This document shows positions 1-7,738 of a stretch of 15,000 nucleotides of DNA, in pieces; within the stretch, counting starts at the first letter, position 1, and each line of letters starts with the position of its first letter. Made by a program: the position numbers and the translations under genes. The notes beneath the pieces were generated by a model. That model had not been told where the DNA came from. It made no database searches and saw nothing but the letters and a program-made list of their open reading frames with translations. The DNA is from Acropora yongei (Eukaryota > Cnidaria > Anthozoa > Scleractinia > Acroporidae). The DNA lies in contig BLFN01000100.1 in assembly GCA_014634225.1 (NCBI GenBank), positions 168,507-183,506 of the forward strand. The letters are read 5' to 3'.

Positions 1-604
1 AACGTAGACCGAAGATCTTCTTCATCTCAGCTTCCAGGTTCTGGGACCAGCCTCCAGTATTATTTTCATTATTATGGCATCTTTACACATCTGTATTAAA
101 GAAAAAAAAAAAACACAACAGCTAGGCGGATAACCGTAGCTAGCTCCGTGTATAAATTTACAGAAGATATACTATTTAAAATATTATACATAAATCTACT
201 AAAAATTCTCTAAATCGTTAAAAAACAGTCATAAAATAGACAAGTAAACAAATAAAACCCTAAAAATCCCTAGTATTGCAAGTCTATTGTTTAGCTCAAA
301 ACCTTGAAAGATCTCCCAATATTCAAGCTACTACTCAGCATGGACTTCTGCATTCTTCTCAGACATTCTCTACTTCGTTCCGCTCCTAGCAAATCCCTAA
401 CACTACGAAGCGTCCCTAATGGCATTTGTATGGGAAATTGAGCTTATCGAAAAATGGGAAAATCGACTAAACGGCAGAGGTATAGCTCGTTTAGCTAGTG
501 GTTGAATGTTTCTTCATTTATTGTCATTGTGGGAAATTTTTCCTCAACTTTGCGAGTGGTGAACAGCCCGGATGTTAACAGCTTGTTTTCTTGTTGACTT
601 GCAG
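1..604. other. Non-coding stretch, no gene recognised
   Basis: AT-rich sequence with frequent stops in all frames. The first 60 to 110 bases are open on both strands and could be the edge of an exon lying to the left, but no domain or convincing splice site supports this. The last 30 bases (TTTTCTTGTTGACTTGCAG) form a good polypyrimidine tract and splice acceptor for the exon at 605. I found no earlier TLDc exon in this stretch. Confidence 0.5.
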
Positions 605-921
605 AGTCCCCTACATCAGGAACCTGGGGCGAGACTCCTAATGCCTTTATCTTCTTTTTGAAAAACAGCGAAGGTTTGCCACCATTCAAACGCTCTGCGA
701 GAGATCAAAGCAAAGCAATTTACAAGAGTTCAGCTTATGGTCCAAACTTTGGAAATGACCTAGGACTCCATATTTGCAGCAACTTTAGTGAAGTGAGGGC
801 AGAGGCAACAATACCAGAGTCGTAAAGTGTTCCCGCTGAGGTCAACGACACGTACAATATCCTGGCCGGCAATGCTACATGCTTTTCCCCTGATAACTAT
901 GAAGTTTTCTATCTTGCCTAA
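605..921 (+). pseudogene. TLDc-domain C-terminal exon with an in-frame stop
   Basis: TLDc domains (TBC/LysM-associated, found in OXR1, NCOA7 and TLDC family proteins) are linked to oxidative-stress protection and V-ATPase interaction. Cnidarians carry many expanded copies. The frame starting at TCC 607 reads GTWGETPNAFIFFLKNSEG, then AIYKSSAYGPNFG, the characteristic S-x-YGP-x-FG motif, then NILAGNATCFSPDNYEVFYL, the usual C-terminal end of the domain, and stops at TAA 919-921. One TAA at 823-825 interrupts the same frame just before SVPAEVNDTYNILAG, where the family often has a Tyr codon; a single substitution would explain it. An acceptor (TTGCAG) precedes the exon, so this is not a simple processed copy. 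The N-terminal half of the domain is not in the window. It is either the last exon of a broken gene lying to the left or a stranded duplicate. A sequencing error at 823 is possible. The antisense open frames here are shadows. Confidence 0.75.
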
Positions 922-1852
922 ACGTCCATCTTCGAGAAAAAACAAAAAAACAAACAAGCAAAAATCCGATATTTTGCTGAATAACAGACGATGAAATAAG
1001 CTAAAAGTAAAAACAAAGCAAACAAAAGTAAAATATTAGAGAACTGCTGAATGTGACTTGGGTCTCAGGTTGCATGTATTATTATTATTTTTTGCGAACT
1101 ACTTTTGTTTGTTTGTTTGTTTTTTTCTTTTCGTTTTTTTCTTTAATTAGTTTTGTCATCGCGTCAGTTTCTTTTTTTTTAGTTTTTCTTTAATGTATTT
1201 CTTTCTTTCTCTTTTGCTTTGTTTTGTCTGTTTTTTGTTTGTTCGTTTGTTTGTTTTGTTTTTTGTTTTTGGTTTATTTTAGCTTTTTGGCTAACCGCTC
1301 CAGCTATAATTCGTTAACTATCTTTTCTAATCTCGAAACGAGATAGCAAGAATTAAGAATTATTGTACAAGATATGCTCTCGGGGAGGTTGTGCGCGAGT
1401 GATCAACGAGATATTGCTACAAACATTACACTATTCCCTTGATGTCGTCTTTTGTTGCGCGGGACGCACGCGAGAGCTCCAAATTCTAGGTTCCCCTAAA
1501 GATTCTGATAATGCCATTTTCATCACCTGATAAAAACGAGGTAATCATTTACGCGCAACTGTAGAGCGTATGTTTCCCCAGTCTTTCGCTACTGGAGGTC
1601 TCGATTTATATTTATTTCATCATTTCCTGCATTTTTGTAAGCAGTGCAATTTGTATGGGTACGATTGATTGATTACAAGACATATCAATTTGCAATGTTA
1701 ATGTATATCACGAACTTGTCAAACCTCGTGAAATTTCATTGCTGTTATTATAATTTCTCCCACCGAGAGAGAATTCAATTTATGTAGAATACATTTTCAA
1801 ATATTGTGGTATTTATGGCAAATAGCTAACACAAATAATTTGGGCTACTAGC
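922..1852. other. Non-coding, low-complexity rich, no gene
   Basis: A CAAA-rich tract (about 936-1035) is followed by a TTTG/T-rich tract (about 1078-1282). The rest is AT-rich without coding signal. At 1331 there is a short perfect palindrome, ATCTCG-AAA-CGAGAT. No RNA gene or domain was recognised. Confidence 0.5.
1078..1282. repeat. T-rich / (TTTG)n low-complexity tract
   Basis: Long runs of T interspersed with GTTT units, notably 1103-1125 and 1238-1275. It is roughly the reverse complement of the CAAA-rich run at 936-1035, so the two tracts could pair. It is probably decayed microsatellite or retroelement tail sequence. Confidence 0.7.
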
Positions 1853-1856
1853 TTAG

Positions 1857-1913
<57 letters not shown>

Positions 1914-1964
1914 AAGACGATTTTACTTGTCAATGGGGAACCCCTTGGCAGGGAAAGGGTTAGA
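1853..1964. mobile_element. Short MITE-like element with terminal inverted repeats
   Basis: The left end TTAGCCCCTTAACTGCCGA and the reverse complement of the right end (CTAACCCTTTCCCTGCCAA) agree at 13 of 19 positions. They enclose a body of about 75 bases with the blocks GTCTAACGCAAGACGATTTT and CAATGGGGAACCCCTTGGCA. It has no coding capacity. I recall similar short units being common in coral genomes, but this needs a repeat-library search. No clear target-site duplication was seen. Confidence 0.5.
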
Positions 1965-2191
1965 CAATTTAAACAACAAAATGCAGGTATTTGAAGGTTA
2001 GTCGAAATATATAATATCACTGCCATCAGCAGTCAGCAGTCATCATCAGTTCATATTTCTTAACTCCCTTAGGTAGTGGTGCACATTCATCGAACATTGG
2101 TCGAGTTTGCTATTTATCTTTTTATTAGTTTATTTACTTCTTGTGTAAAGTTTAAATTCTATTACCAAATTAACCTTAACTGAATAGCTCA

Positions 2192-2340
2192 TGTAAACTA
2201 GGAAACTGATACGTTATTTGTCACTTCAAATTTTTAATTTCACTTTATGAAAACCCGTAAAGAACAAGGCTAAACAAAAAGATCCGTTAATCTTAGTTAA
2301 TCAGTTAATACTTTGTACATGGACTTTAAAGTCGAGGTTT
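2192..2340 (+). repeat. Diverged direct repeat, copy A
   Basis: This segment resembles 2671-2862 in the same orientation. Shared blocks include GTAAA(C)TAGGAAA near the start, AATTTCACTTTATGAAAAC versus CATTTCATTTTCTGAAAAC, AAGGCTAAACAAAA versus AAGGCTGAACAAAA, and TCAGTTAATACTTTGTACAT versus TCAGTTAAAACTTTGCACAT. It is either an old local duplication or two copies of one dispersed repeat. No coding frame. Confidence 0.6.
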
Positions 2341-2670
2341 AATTGCTTGCCGTTATTTGAGTGAAAGTAATTATACGTAGTTAAAGACAGAAAAGTGCTG
2401 TCTCCATTGCTTTTGTTAGATAGGATGCATGTTTTCGTTCACTTAATGCGAACATATCAACAAAAAAATTGTGGTAATAAATTAGATTATCTCACTTATC
2501 TGATAAGTTTACGAAACAAAGTTAAGGTTTAAGAAACGTGCAATGAATAATTTTATTTATTTAAGATGTAATTTCTACGTCAACTTCAAAGTGTAACTTA
2601 AACTTTGCTTGTACTAGAGTTGAATGTGCTTAAAATAAACTCTTACAAAAGTGCAGCATTCATGCTTTAG

Positions 2671-2862
2671 GTAAATAGGAAATAAATGCGTTAGTTCTCA
2701 TTTCGCGAATCTTTCATTTCATTTTCTGAAAACGCTTGAAGAAAAAGGCTGAACAAAAGATTTGTTTCTTTCGATTAAAGAATTTATCAAAGTAAGTTTG
2801 AGACTTCCAGTAAAAAATTTCATCAGTTAAAACTTTGCACATCGAATTTAAAGTTTAATGTT
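2671..2862 (+). repeat. Diverged direct repeat, copy B
   Basis: Partner of copy A at 2192-2340, about 480 bases downstream in the same orientation. It carries roughly 45 extra bases in the middle (around 2770-2820), so the copies differ by an indel as well as substitutions. Confidence 0.6.
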
Positions 2863-3009
2863 ACGTACCTAAGTAGTACAGTTGATAATTTGTTAATAAT
2901 TGTTGCGAGGCCCGTGTGATTACCATTAGTCAGTTGTCATTACATTTTGCTCCAGAACTCTGGAAGGACAATGCATAACATTTTGAGCGAGTACTAACTT
3001 TTCTTCGTA

Positions 3010-3240
3010 GTCCTGTTCCACCCGGTAAAGTCACCTTTCGGAATGGGACGACTAATGCGCCATAACCTGTTTTTCAGATATAACTCCAACCGGCCACAAG
3101 GGGTCAGTAAGATCACACCAACATTTTTTACTTATTATGTTAAGACCCCAAGTTTTACTCTCGTCGGGGAATTGAACCTGCGACTTCTCACATGACAGAG
3201 CGAAGGGAGGAAGTCCAATCAACTCAGGCTCAGTTTGAGA
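3010..3240 (-). mobile_element. tRNA-derived SINE-like unit
   Basis: On the minus strand, GGTTCAATTCC (plus 3168-3178) is a perfect RNA polymerase III B-box (GGTTCRANNCC). About 40 bases upstream in transcription sense lies a weaker A-box-like block, GAGCCTGAGTTGATTGGAC (plus about 3213-3231). The order, spacing and flanking TCGCAGGTTCAATTCCC fit the 5' head of a tRNA-derived SINE. The body to about 3010 has no coding frame. A degraded tRNA pseudogene is an alternative; I cannot fold it into an intact tRNA. The 3' boundary is uncertain. Confidence 0.5.
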
Positions 3241-4077
3241 GATACGAAATTTTCTTATTTCTTGTTTGGATACTGCGCAAAAGAACGTAAGGGAAGGCTT
3301 AGATTATGCAACGGCGAGGAGGGAGGAGGAGGCCTTCCAACAGGTTTCACGAGGTAAACTATCGGCGAAGCTTAACCTCCTAAAGGAACAAGTGAATGGT
3401 TTAAATTCTGAAGAAGCATGTTCGAAGACTTTGTACTCTTGATTTCTTTGTCCCGTCCCGTCTAATTACCCTAGGGTCTCCGAGGATGGTGGTTATCAAA
3501 AAAGTTGATGAAGCTCAAATTACGACGATATGAGAATTTCCAAGCTGGCGTTTCAAGTGTTGACTGCTATAGAATATTTAATTTACCTTTATATCAATCT
3601 ATCTACCTATCTATCAATCGAACTGTCTATCGATCTATCTATCTTTCTATTGTGCATCTGATACTTGTGTAAGGAATGTGAAAGAGAACTAACAAACCTC
3701 TGTGACAAGCATGCATTTTGCAATAACACCATTCGGTCATACACTTGCTATTACAAACAAAGATTCGCTGGTGCTCGATTCAATTGCACTAGCAAGAAAA
3801 CATAGACAAAATTGATGCATGTTAAGGCCTTGCAGCACTTCAATGGAGCATATACTTGTATTAATTGAAAGAATCATCAAAATTAAGTATTAAATAAGCT
3901 GATAATGGTCAAACTTCCATCGTCAATAACTCAGAGGGCAAAATAACTGAATGAAGACGATATTATTTTCTTTATTTTGCTTGTGAACAAGGCAAAATTA
4001 CTCGCTCTCGATTGGTCCTCACGTTGCCTAGCAGCAGGTAATTCTGTCGATAAGTTGTTGTTCCCTGTTTTCTAACA
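3241..4077. other. Non-coding stretch, no gene recognised
   Basis: Stops occur in all frames. It contains the degenerate ATCT microsatellite at 3594-3652 and a purine-rich patch near 3310-3335. Nothing else was identified. Confidence 0.5.
3594..3652. repeat. Degenerate (ATCT)n microsatellite
   Basis: Repeated ATCT/ATCA tetramers (TATCTACCTATCTATC, then CGATCTATCTATCTTTC) interrupted by substitutions. Confidence 0.85.
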
Positions 4078-4975
4078 ATGGCGTCTCGTTTCGAGATAGT
4101 TTGACGAGGAATATATCGAAGAATTAAAAGACAAGAGCGCAAATGAAAACACGAAGAAAAGCATAAAGTACTTAAGAACGTTTCCAAGAAGTGGGCGAAT
4201 GAAAAAACTACCAACCCAATTTAGAAGAAAATGAGGGTGATGTCCTGGACCAAACAGTGTCAAGTGGCAAGTTTTATGCCTAGTTACTTAAAGAACGTGG
4301 CGATGACTACGAGCCCGACTGCCTGAAAATAATGCAGGCATAACGAGAAGGGGTATCTTAAATTAAAAGCCTATCCAAAGTCCGTCATCAAGGTAAGGGA
4401 GTTTCTTAACTCCAGAAAAGTCCTGGCAAAATAAAGGCCCGGAAACTTCGAGAGGAAGGCAAAGGAAAGTGACCAAAGCGATTCAAAAGTTTAACAAAAG
4501 AAATATAAGAAGTCCTCTGAAAGAACGGCCAACTTGCATTTCGTGGATGCTCATCCAGCACTTCAGCCCACGAGGGCGCCAAGAACACGACCAAACGAAA
4601 GTTGAGGATTTCACTTTCCAAGGCAACGACTACGAAAACGAATCCCTAAGTTTTGCCTCAACGTACAACAAAGACTAGACAGAGAGGACTTAGCTTGGAA
4701 ATCAGACAAGTCACCCCAAAAATGTTTGTCACAGGAAATGTGGAAAGGTTGTCCGTAATGTTATTTAAACGATATTTGGACAAGATACCAAGCGAAATAA
4801 AGAAAAACAGCCCGTTTCAAGCATTTGGCACAAGAAAACCCCAATAGGGGAAAACACAATCTTGAAATTCACTGCTGAAGGAACTATGCCCTGAGGGAGA
4901 TTTCACCAGCCCTAACGCAAGAAACACCGTGGTCATGATGAAGAAACTGAAAAGTTCTAAAATAATATCAGCACC
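4078..4975 (+). pseudogene. Decayed Crypton-type tyrosine recombinase (DUF3504) gene
   Basis: Cryptons are DNA transposons that move with a tyrosine recombinase. Pieces of one such protein follow each other in the right order on this strand but in shifting frames: MASRFEIV at the ATG 4078, DEEYIEELKDKSANENTKKS from 4103 (a one-base shift), GDDYEPDCLKIMQA at 4299-4340, AYPKSVIKVREFLNSRKVL near 4365, KARKLREEGKGK, then MLIQHFSPRGRQEHDQTKVE near 4550, VTPKMFVTGNVERL near 4710, LFKRYLDKIPSEIKK near 4765, and SPNARNTVVMMKKLKSSK around 4912-4962. PRGRQEH holds the first catalytic Arg. The H-x-x-R box is damaged: Arg is kept, but the His position reads Pro. The nucleophilic Tyr region is absent because LINE sequence follows. 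At least five stops or frameshifts show that it is dead. The family assignment is from remembered family motifs. Confidence 0.7.
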
Positions 4976-4999
4976 TCCTAAAAACACACGTGATAAGAA

Positions 5000-5424
5000 T
5001 CATTAATTTTACTCGCACAGAATAAAATACTCCCAATGTATCGCAAGCCTTAGCTAAGTCAATGGCATGAAAATGCATTAGACAGGAAGATTCTAACCAC
5101 TATAATTAATGCTCTAGTATTTAGTCGAATCCTCTATTGCTCATGTGTATGGGTAGTAGAACTAATAAGAACATTTATCCAGAACTTTGGTGCACACCAG
5201 AAGCCTATCATGTGATAGGCTCCTGTGAACACAAGGAGCCTATCAGGCTCGTGGTACACATTTTGTCATGATCGCAAAATCAATGAAGTAGATAGGATGA
5301 TGTGTATGAACGGTCTAGCAACTACTGAATATCTTAGCGATAAATTAATCGGTCGATTAAACGTTCACTCACATAATACAAGGAACAAATCTAAACTAAA
5401 GGAAATATTTGCTTGCAAAAAGTA
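5000..5424 (+). mobile_element. LINE reverse-transcriptase C-terminal fragment (broken)
   Basis: At 5075-5190 one frame reads ALDRKILTTIINALVFSRIL then YCSCVW, typical of the region after the RT domain in CR1/L2/jockey-type LINE proteins. The frame then shifts, and 5299-5405 reads NGLATTEYLSDKLIGRLNVH followed by SHNTRNKSKLKE, the usual (L)NGLAPxYLSD...HSxNTR C-terminal block. The segment between is disturbed by a cluster of palindromes. It begins directly after the Crypton remnant, so one element probably inserted beside or into the other. It cannot make protein. Confidence 0.65.
5202..5250. repeat. Cluster of overlapping palindromes built on AGCCTATCA
   Basis: Three overlapping inverted repeats: AGCCTATCA-TG-TGATAGGCT (5202-5221, perfect); TGATAGGCTCCTGTG paired with CACAAGGAGCCTATCA (5213-5246, one bulged base, two-base loop); and GAGCC-TATCA-GGCTC (5236-5250, perfect). 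The word AGCCTATCA occurs three times in alternating orientation. Confidence 0.85.
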
Positions 5425-5849
5425 ATTTTAGGCTCCTTCATCACATTGTGTACTTTTATTTCTTTGGGAGCCTGGGACCTGGGGTGGCATTTGTTTTGAT
5501 TACAGTCAATACTACCTTAGTATAATTGCGCTTACTATGTGACCAGGTTTTCCCTTTAGCGTCACTTTGTTTCAACTTCACGGCGGGTAAAGACGTGGTT
5601 AATTTGCATTCCTCCTCCTCCCCTTGTCCCAGCCACTCCTTTTATGTATAATTTTATTGCATATATGGCGTTTTCAGTGTCCTCACCTTTACTGAATCGG
5701 CCAAACGTTGTATAAAAGCTTTGATTTTAAATAAATTTGGCTTTGGGAATTTGCCCATAGCCATTTACTCCAATTTGTGATTTGTTCCATTTTGCCCAGT
5801 CAACATAGCTCAGGCAAGGAAGCCATGTTTTTCGGAGGGGAGTTGTGCT
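5425..5849. other. Unassigned spacer between two LINE fragments
   Basis: No coding frame or known motif. The two LINE pieces on either side both include the equivalent of the H-x-x-N-T-R block, so this is not simply an insertion that split one copy. A TATAAAA-like word and an AATAAA (near 5730) are present, but nothing uses them visibly. Confidence 0.4.
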
Positions 5850-6177
5850 TATAATTTGAATAGCAGGAAAAGGCATAAACATTTTGTGCCAATCCAAACT
5901 GGTCTGCGTAGCTTCGTCTATAGAGCTACTACAATTTGGAACAACTTACCTGATGACATGAGAAATATCCAAGATTTGAATAAGATCGTATAGGGAATTT
6001 TTTTTTTTAACAAGCGCTCATAAATGCCTATATATACTATTGTTTTTCTTTGTTATGCTTTGTCGCTCCATACAAGGGAACTTTTTACATTGGAAACATT
6101 TGTTTTTATATTTTGTAATTAAATTCTGGAAGCCATTGTTGGAGGATGTAATAAAGTTTATTATTTTGTTATTATGG
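5850..6177 (+). mobile_element. Second LINE 3' fragment with 3' UTR
   Basis: From 5850 the frame reads YNLNSRKRHKHFVPIQTG, then SFVYRATTIWNNLPDDMRNI, and stops at TAG 5991-5993. This matches the extreme C-terminus of CR1/L2-like LINE proteins (R-S-F-x-Y-R-A-x-x-x-W-N-x-L-P). The following 180 bases end in AATAAAGTTTATTATTTTG then TTATTATG, plausible as a LINE 3' end. It overlaps in domain content with the fragment at 5000-5424, so it is a different copy or a rearranged one. 5'-truncated. Confidence 0.65.
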
Positions 6178-6817
6178 CAGTAAAAAACTTCTGGATGCCC
6201 AGATATCCTATACAATGATTTGGCGGCCAGCTGAAGCCAATCAATGCAACGACCTAAAAAAGTCCTTACAATTAAAATCCTAGTTCCTAATAAGAAAGAT
6301 CCTAGCTAGTAATTAATTGCTAAAACTATTTGATATCCATAAAATCTTCAATTTAAATAAAACTTCTGTTAATCACAGAGGAAGCACTCAAACTAAAAAA
6401 AAATTATAGTAATAAAACCCCTAATGTCTATTATTTCAAAAGCTTAAAGCGCCTTGCAATATTGAGTGAGCTTGTGATGTCTGCCTTCTATATCTGCAGA
6501 GCTATTGGGTCACTTTTATCTCCCACTAGTTCTTTAAGAGCTTTCCTGACATCTCTTGAATACCCTCCGAGTACATCTCCAAAAAAAAGATAAAAAAAAC
6601 TTTTCTGTGGAAAGTTTGGATCAATGCCTACGTTTAAAAGTACGCGAAAAGCCAAGAAATGTTTTTTAATTGTGATGAGCGTACGTCTGTCTGACCGCAT
6701 GGTATTACTCAACATCGCATCTTCATTAAATTTGTTTTTTATTTCGCTCGGATTTTCTCGCTTTTTTTGCTCGTTTTTCGTACTTCAAATTTTTGGAGTT
6801 AAAGGAATTTAATAAAA
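6178..6817. other. AT-rich non-coding stretch with one weak minus-strand open frame
   Basis: No RNA gene or regulatory site recognised. The minus strand is open over 6488-6715 for 75 codons (start MLSNTMRSDRRTLITIKKH, end VRKALKELVGDKSDPIALQI). Its basic, charged composition looks more protein-like than chance, and the same reading seems to continue upstream as NEDA before the Met. I do not recognise the family. It may be a fragment of a transposon protein or of a lineage-specific gene. Confidence 0.3.
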
Positions 6818-6911
6818 CAATTATCCCATTCGCGCTTGTTGGATATGCGACTGGTTATAGCCAACGAGGCGCGTACCATCTCATATCTAACGCGCGCTCA
6901 TAGAATAATTG
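6818..6911. mobile_element. Small foldback (MITE-like) element
   Basis: The ends pair: left CAATTATCCCATTCGCGC and right (reverse complement) CAATTATTCTATGAGCGC, continuing into TTGTTGGATATG versus GCGTTAGATATG. This gives arms of about 30 bases around a loop containing TATAGCCAACGAGGCGCG. No coding capacity. The right end exactly abuts a LINE remnant. Confidence 0.65.
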
Positions 6912-7092
6912 TAGCTAGGATATGTGGAACACTCTCTGTTGGCTTTCCACACGTTCGACACCTTTCCTCTCCGCTGCCACTTGTCCCCACTTTCCTGTGA
7001 TAGAAAACGTTCGTTGGAAGTAGCTGTTGTTATTTTCTTTTTTTAGTTCCCGTATTTGAGTCGGGTCGTTGCTCAAATACACTATGGGTGAT

Positions 7093-7128
<36 letters not shown>

Positions 7129-7130
7129 TC
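6912..7130 (-). mobile_element. LINE C-terminal zinc-knuckle fragment (minus strand)
   Basis: On the minus strand one frame reads GEERCRTCGKPTESVPHILA (about 6912-6972). The C-x2-C ... H-I-L-A pattern is the cysteine/histidine motif near the C-terminus of many jockey/CR1-type RT proteins, where HILAGC is usual. The match stops before the final Gly-Cys, exactly where the foldback element at 6911 begins. Upstream residues (FYHRKVGTSGSG) are less conserved. The 80-codon frame at 6915-7157 is an offset shadow of this. Confidence 0.45.
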
Positions 7131-7138
7131 AATGTACA

Positions 7139-7197
7139 ATTGCTGGTGGACGAACAAAAGGAGCTAATTAGAAATCTTTTGTTTTCGTCCACCAACA
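7139..7197. repeat. Hairpin: inverted repeat GGTGGACGAA...CAAAAG
   Basis: TGGTGGACGAACAAAAG (7144-7160) pairs with CTTTTGTTTTCGTCCACCA (7176-7194) with two extra bases on the right arm and a loop of about 15 bases. Confidence 0.75.
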
Positions 7198-7217
7198 TGG
7201 CGACTATGACGTAACGT
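7190..7217 (+). promoter_or_regulatory. YY1-like and CRE-like sites beside the hairpin
   Basis: CCAACATGGCGAC fits the YY1 core (AANATGGCG). It is followed after a few bases by ATGACGTAACG, a CRE/ATF-like half palindrome. Such a pair is typical of TATA-less promoters or retroelement 5' ends. No gene start is evident downstream, so it may be a promoter remnant inside a repeat. Confidence 0.35.
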
Positions 7218-7598
7218 GAAAACCACCTATTCGTCTCCGATCGATTCGATCCGTCGAATGTTTGATTCTATCTTCTGCAAATATCTTACAGCATTTGTCA
7301 TCGGACATCCAGTGAGTCAAATGGATGGGAACCTTACACGACCCGACTCAGATCTGGTGTACTGGATAACCATCGATATTTTTTGTGCTTTAACTATCGC
7401 GCTAAATTCAAAATGTTGCAATAATTGGGAAAGTAGTTGTGTTCCTTGGGTGGTATTTCCTCTTTTCACTTTACACGCTCGTACTCACACGTCAAATACT
7501 TTAAAATATTTTCTTAGCTTTTAGGTTCTTTGTAATCATGTCAGGGAGTTTCAAAGAAACAAAAAACAAGAATAATAATAATAAAAGTAAAAAATATT
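7198..7598. other. Non-coding stretch, one unconvincing open frame
   Basis: A 102-codon open frame (7216-7524) has no recognisable motif and ends in a Phe/Leu-rich tail typical of AT-rich random sequence. I do not support it as a gene. Confidence 0.4.
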
Positions 7599-7599
7599 G

Positions 7600-7738
7600 C
7601 GTTCACAGGGTCTCAGACAAAGTTTATTTGTCCTGATTATTCATTCATGTATTGGGGAAAACTGTACGTAAGACCTGTACGCTGCCTTCATTAAAATAAC
7701 AGTTTATTATTATTATTATTTATTTATTATTTTTTTTT
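7600..7738 (+). mobile_element. Retroelement 3' end with (TTA)n tail
   Basis: The sequence AAAATAACAGTTTATTATTA leads into a run of TTA/TTTA units (7704-7738). This is the form of many CR1/L2-type LINE or LINE-mobilised SINE 3' ends, which finish in a short microsatellite. The body upstream from about 7600 has no identifiable protein. The 5' boundary is unknown. Confidence 0.4.

Noticed and set aside
495..957. Two minus-strand open frames of 64 and 65 codons
   Set aside because: They are antisense shadows of the TLDc exon on the plus strand, which has recognisable domain motifs.
1331..4099. Similar palindromes ATCTCG-AAA-CGAGAT (1331) and TCTCG-TTT-CGAGA (4084)
   Set aside because: The second is simply the coding sequence for the start of the Crypton protein (MASRFE); the resemblance is probably coincidental.
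3972..4621. Three minus-strand open frames of 63 to 80 codons
   Set aside because: Antisense to the Crypton remnant; hydrophobic, Phe/Leu-rich readings with no motif.
6018..6215. Minus-strand 65-codon frame
   Set aside because: Lies over the LINE 3' UTR, with low-complexity Asn/Lys-rich composition and no motif.
7216..7524. Plus-strand 102-codon frame
   Set aside because: No domain, no splice support, and composition close to translated AT-rich non-coding sequence.
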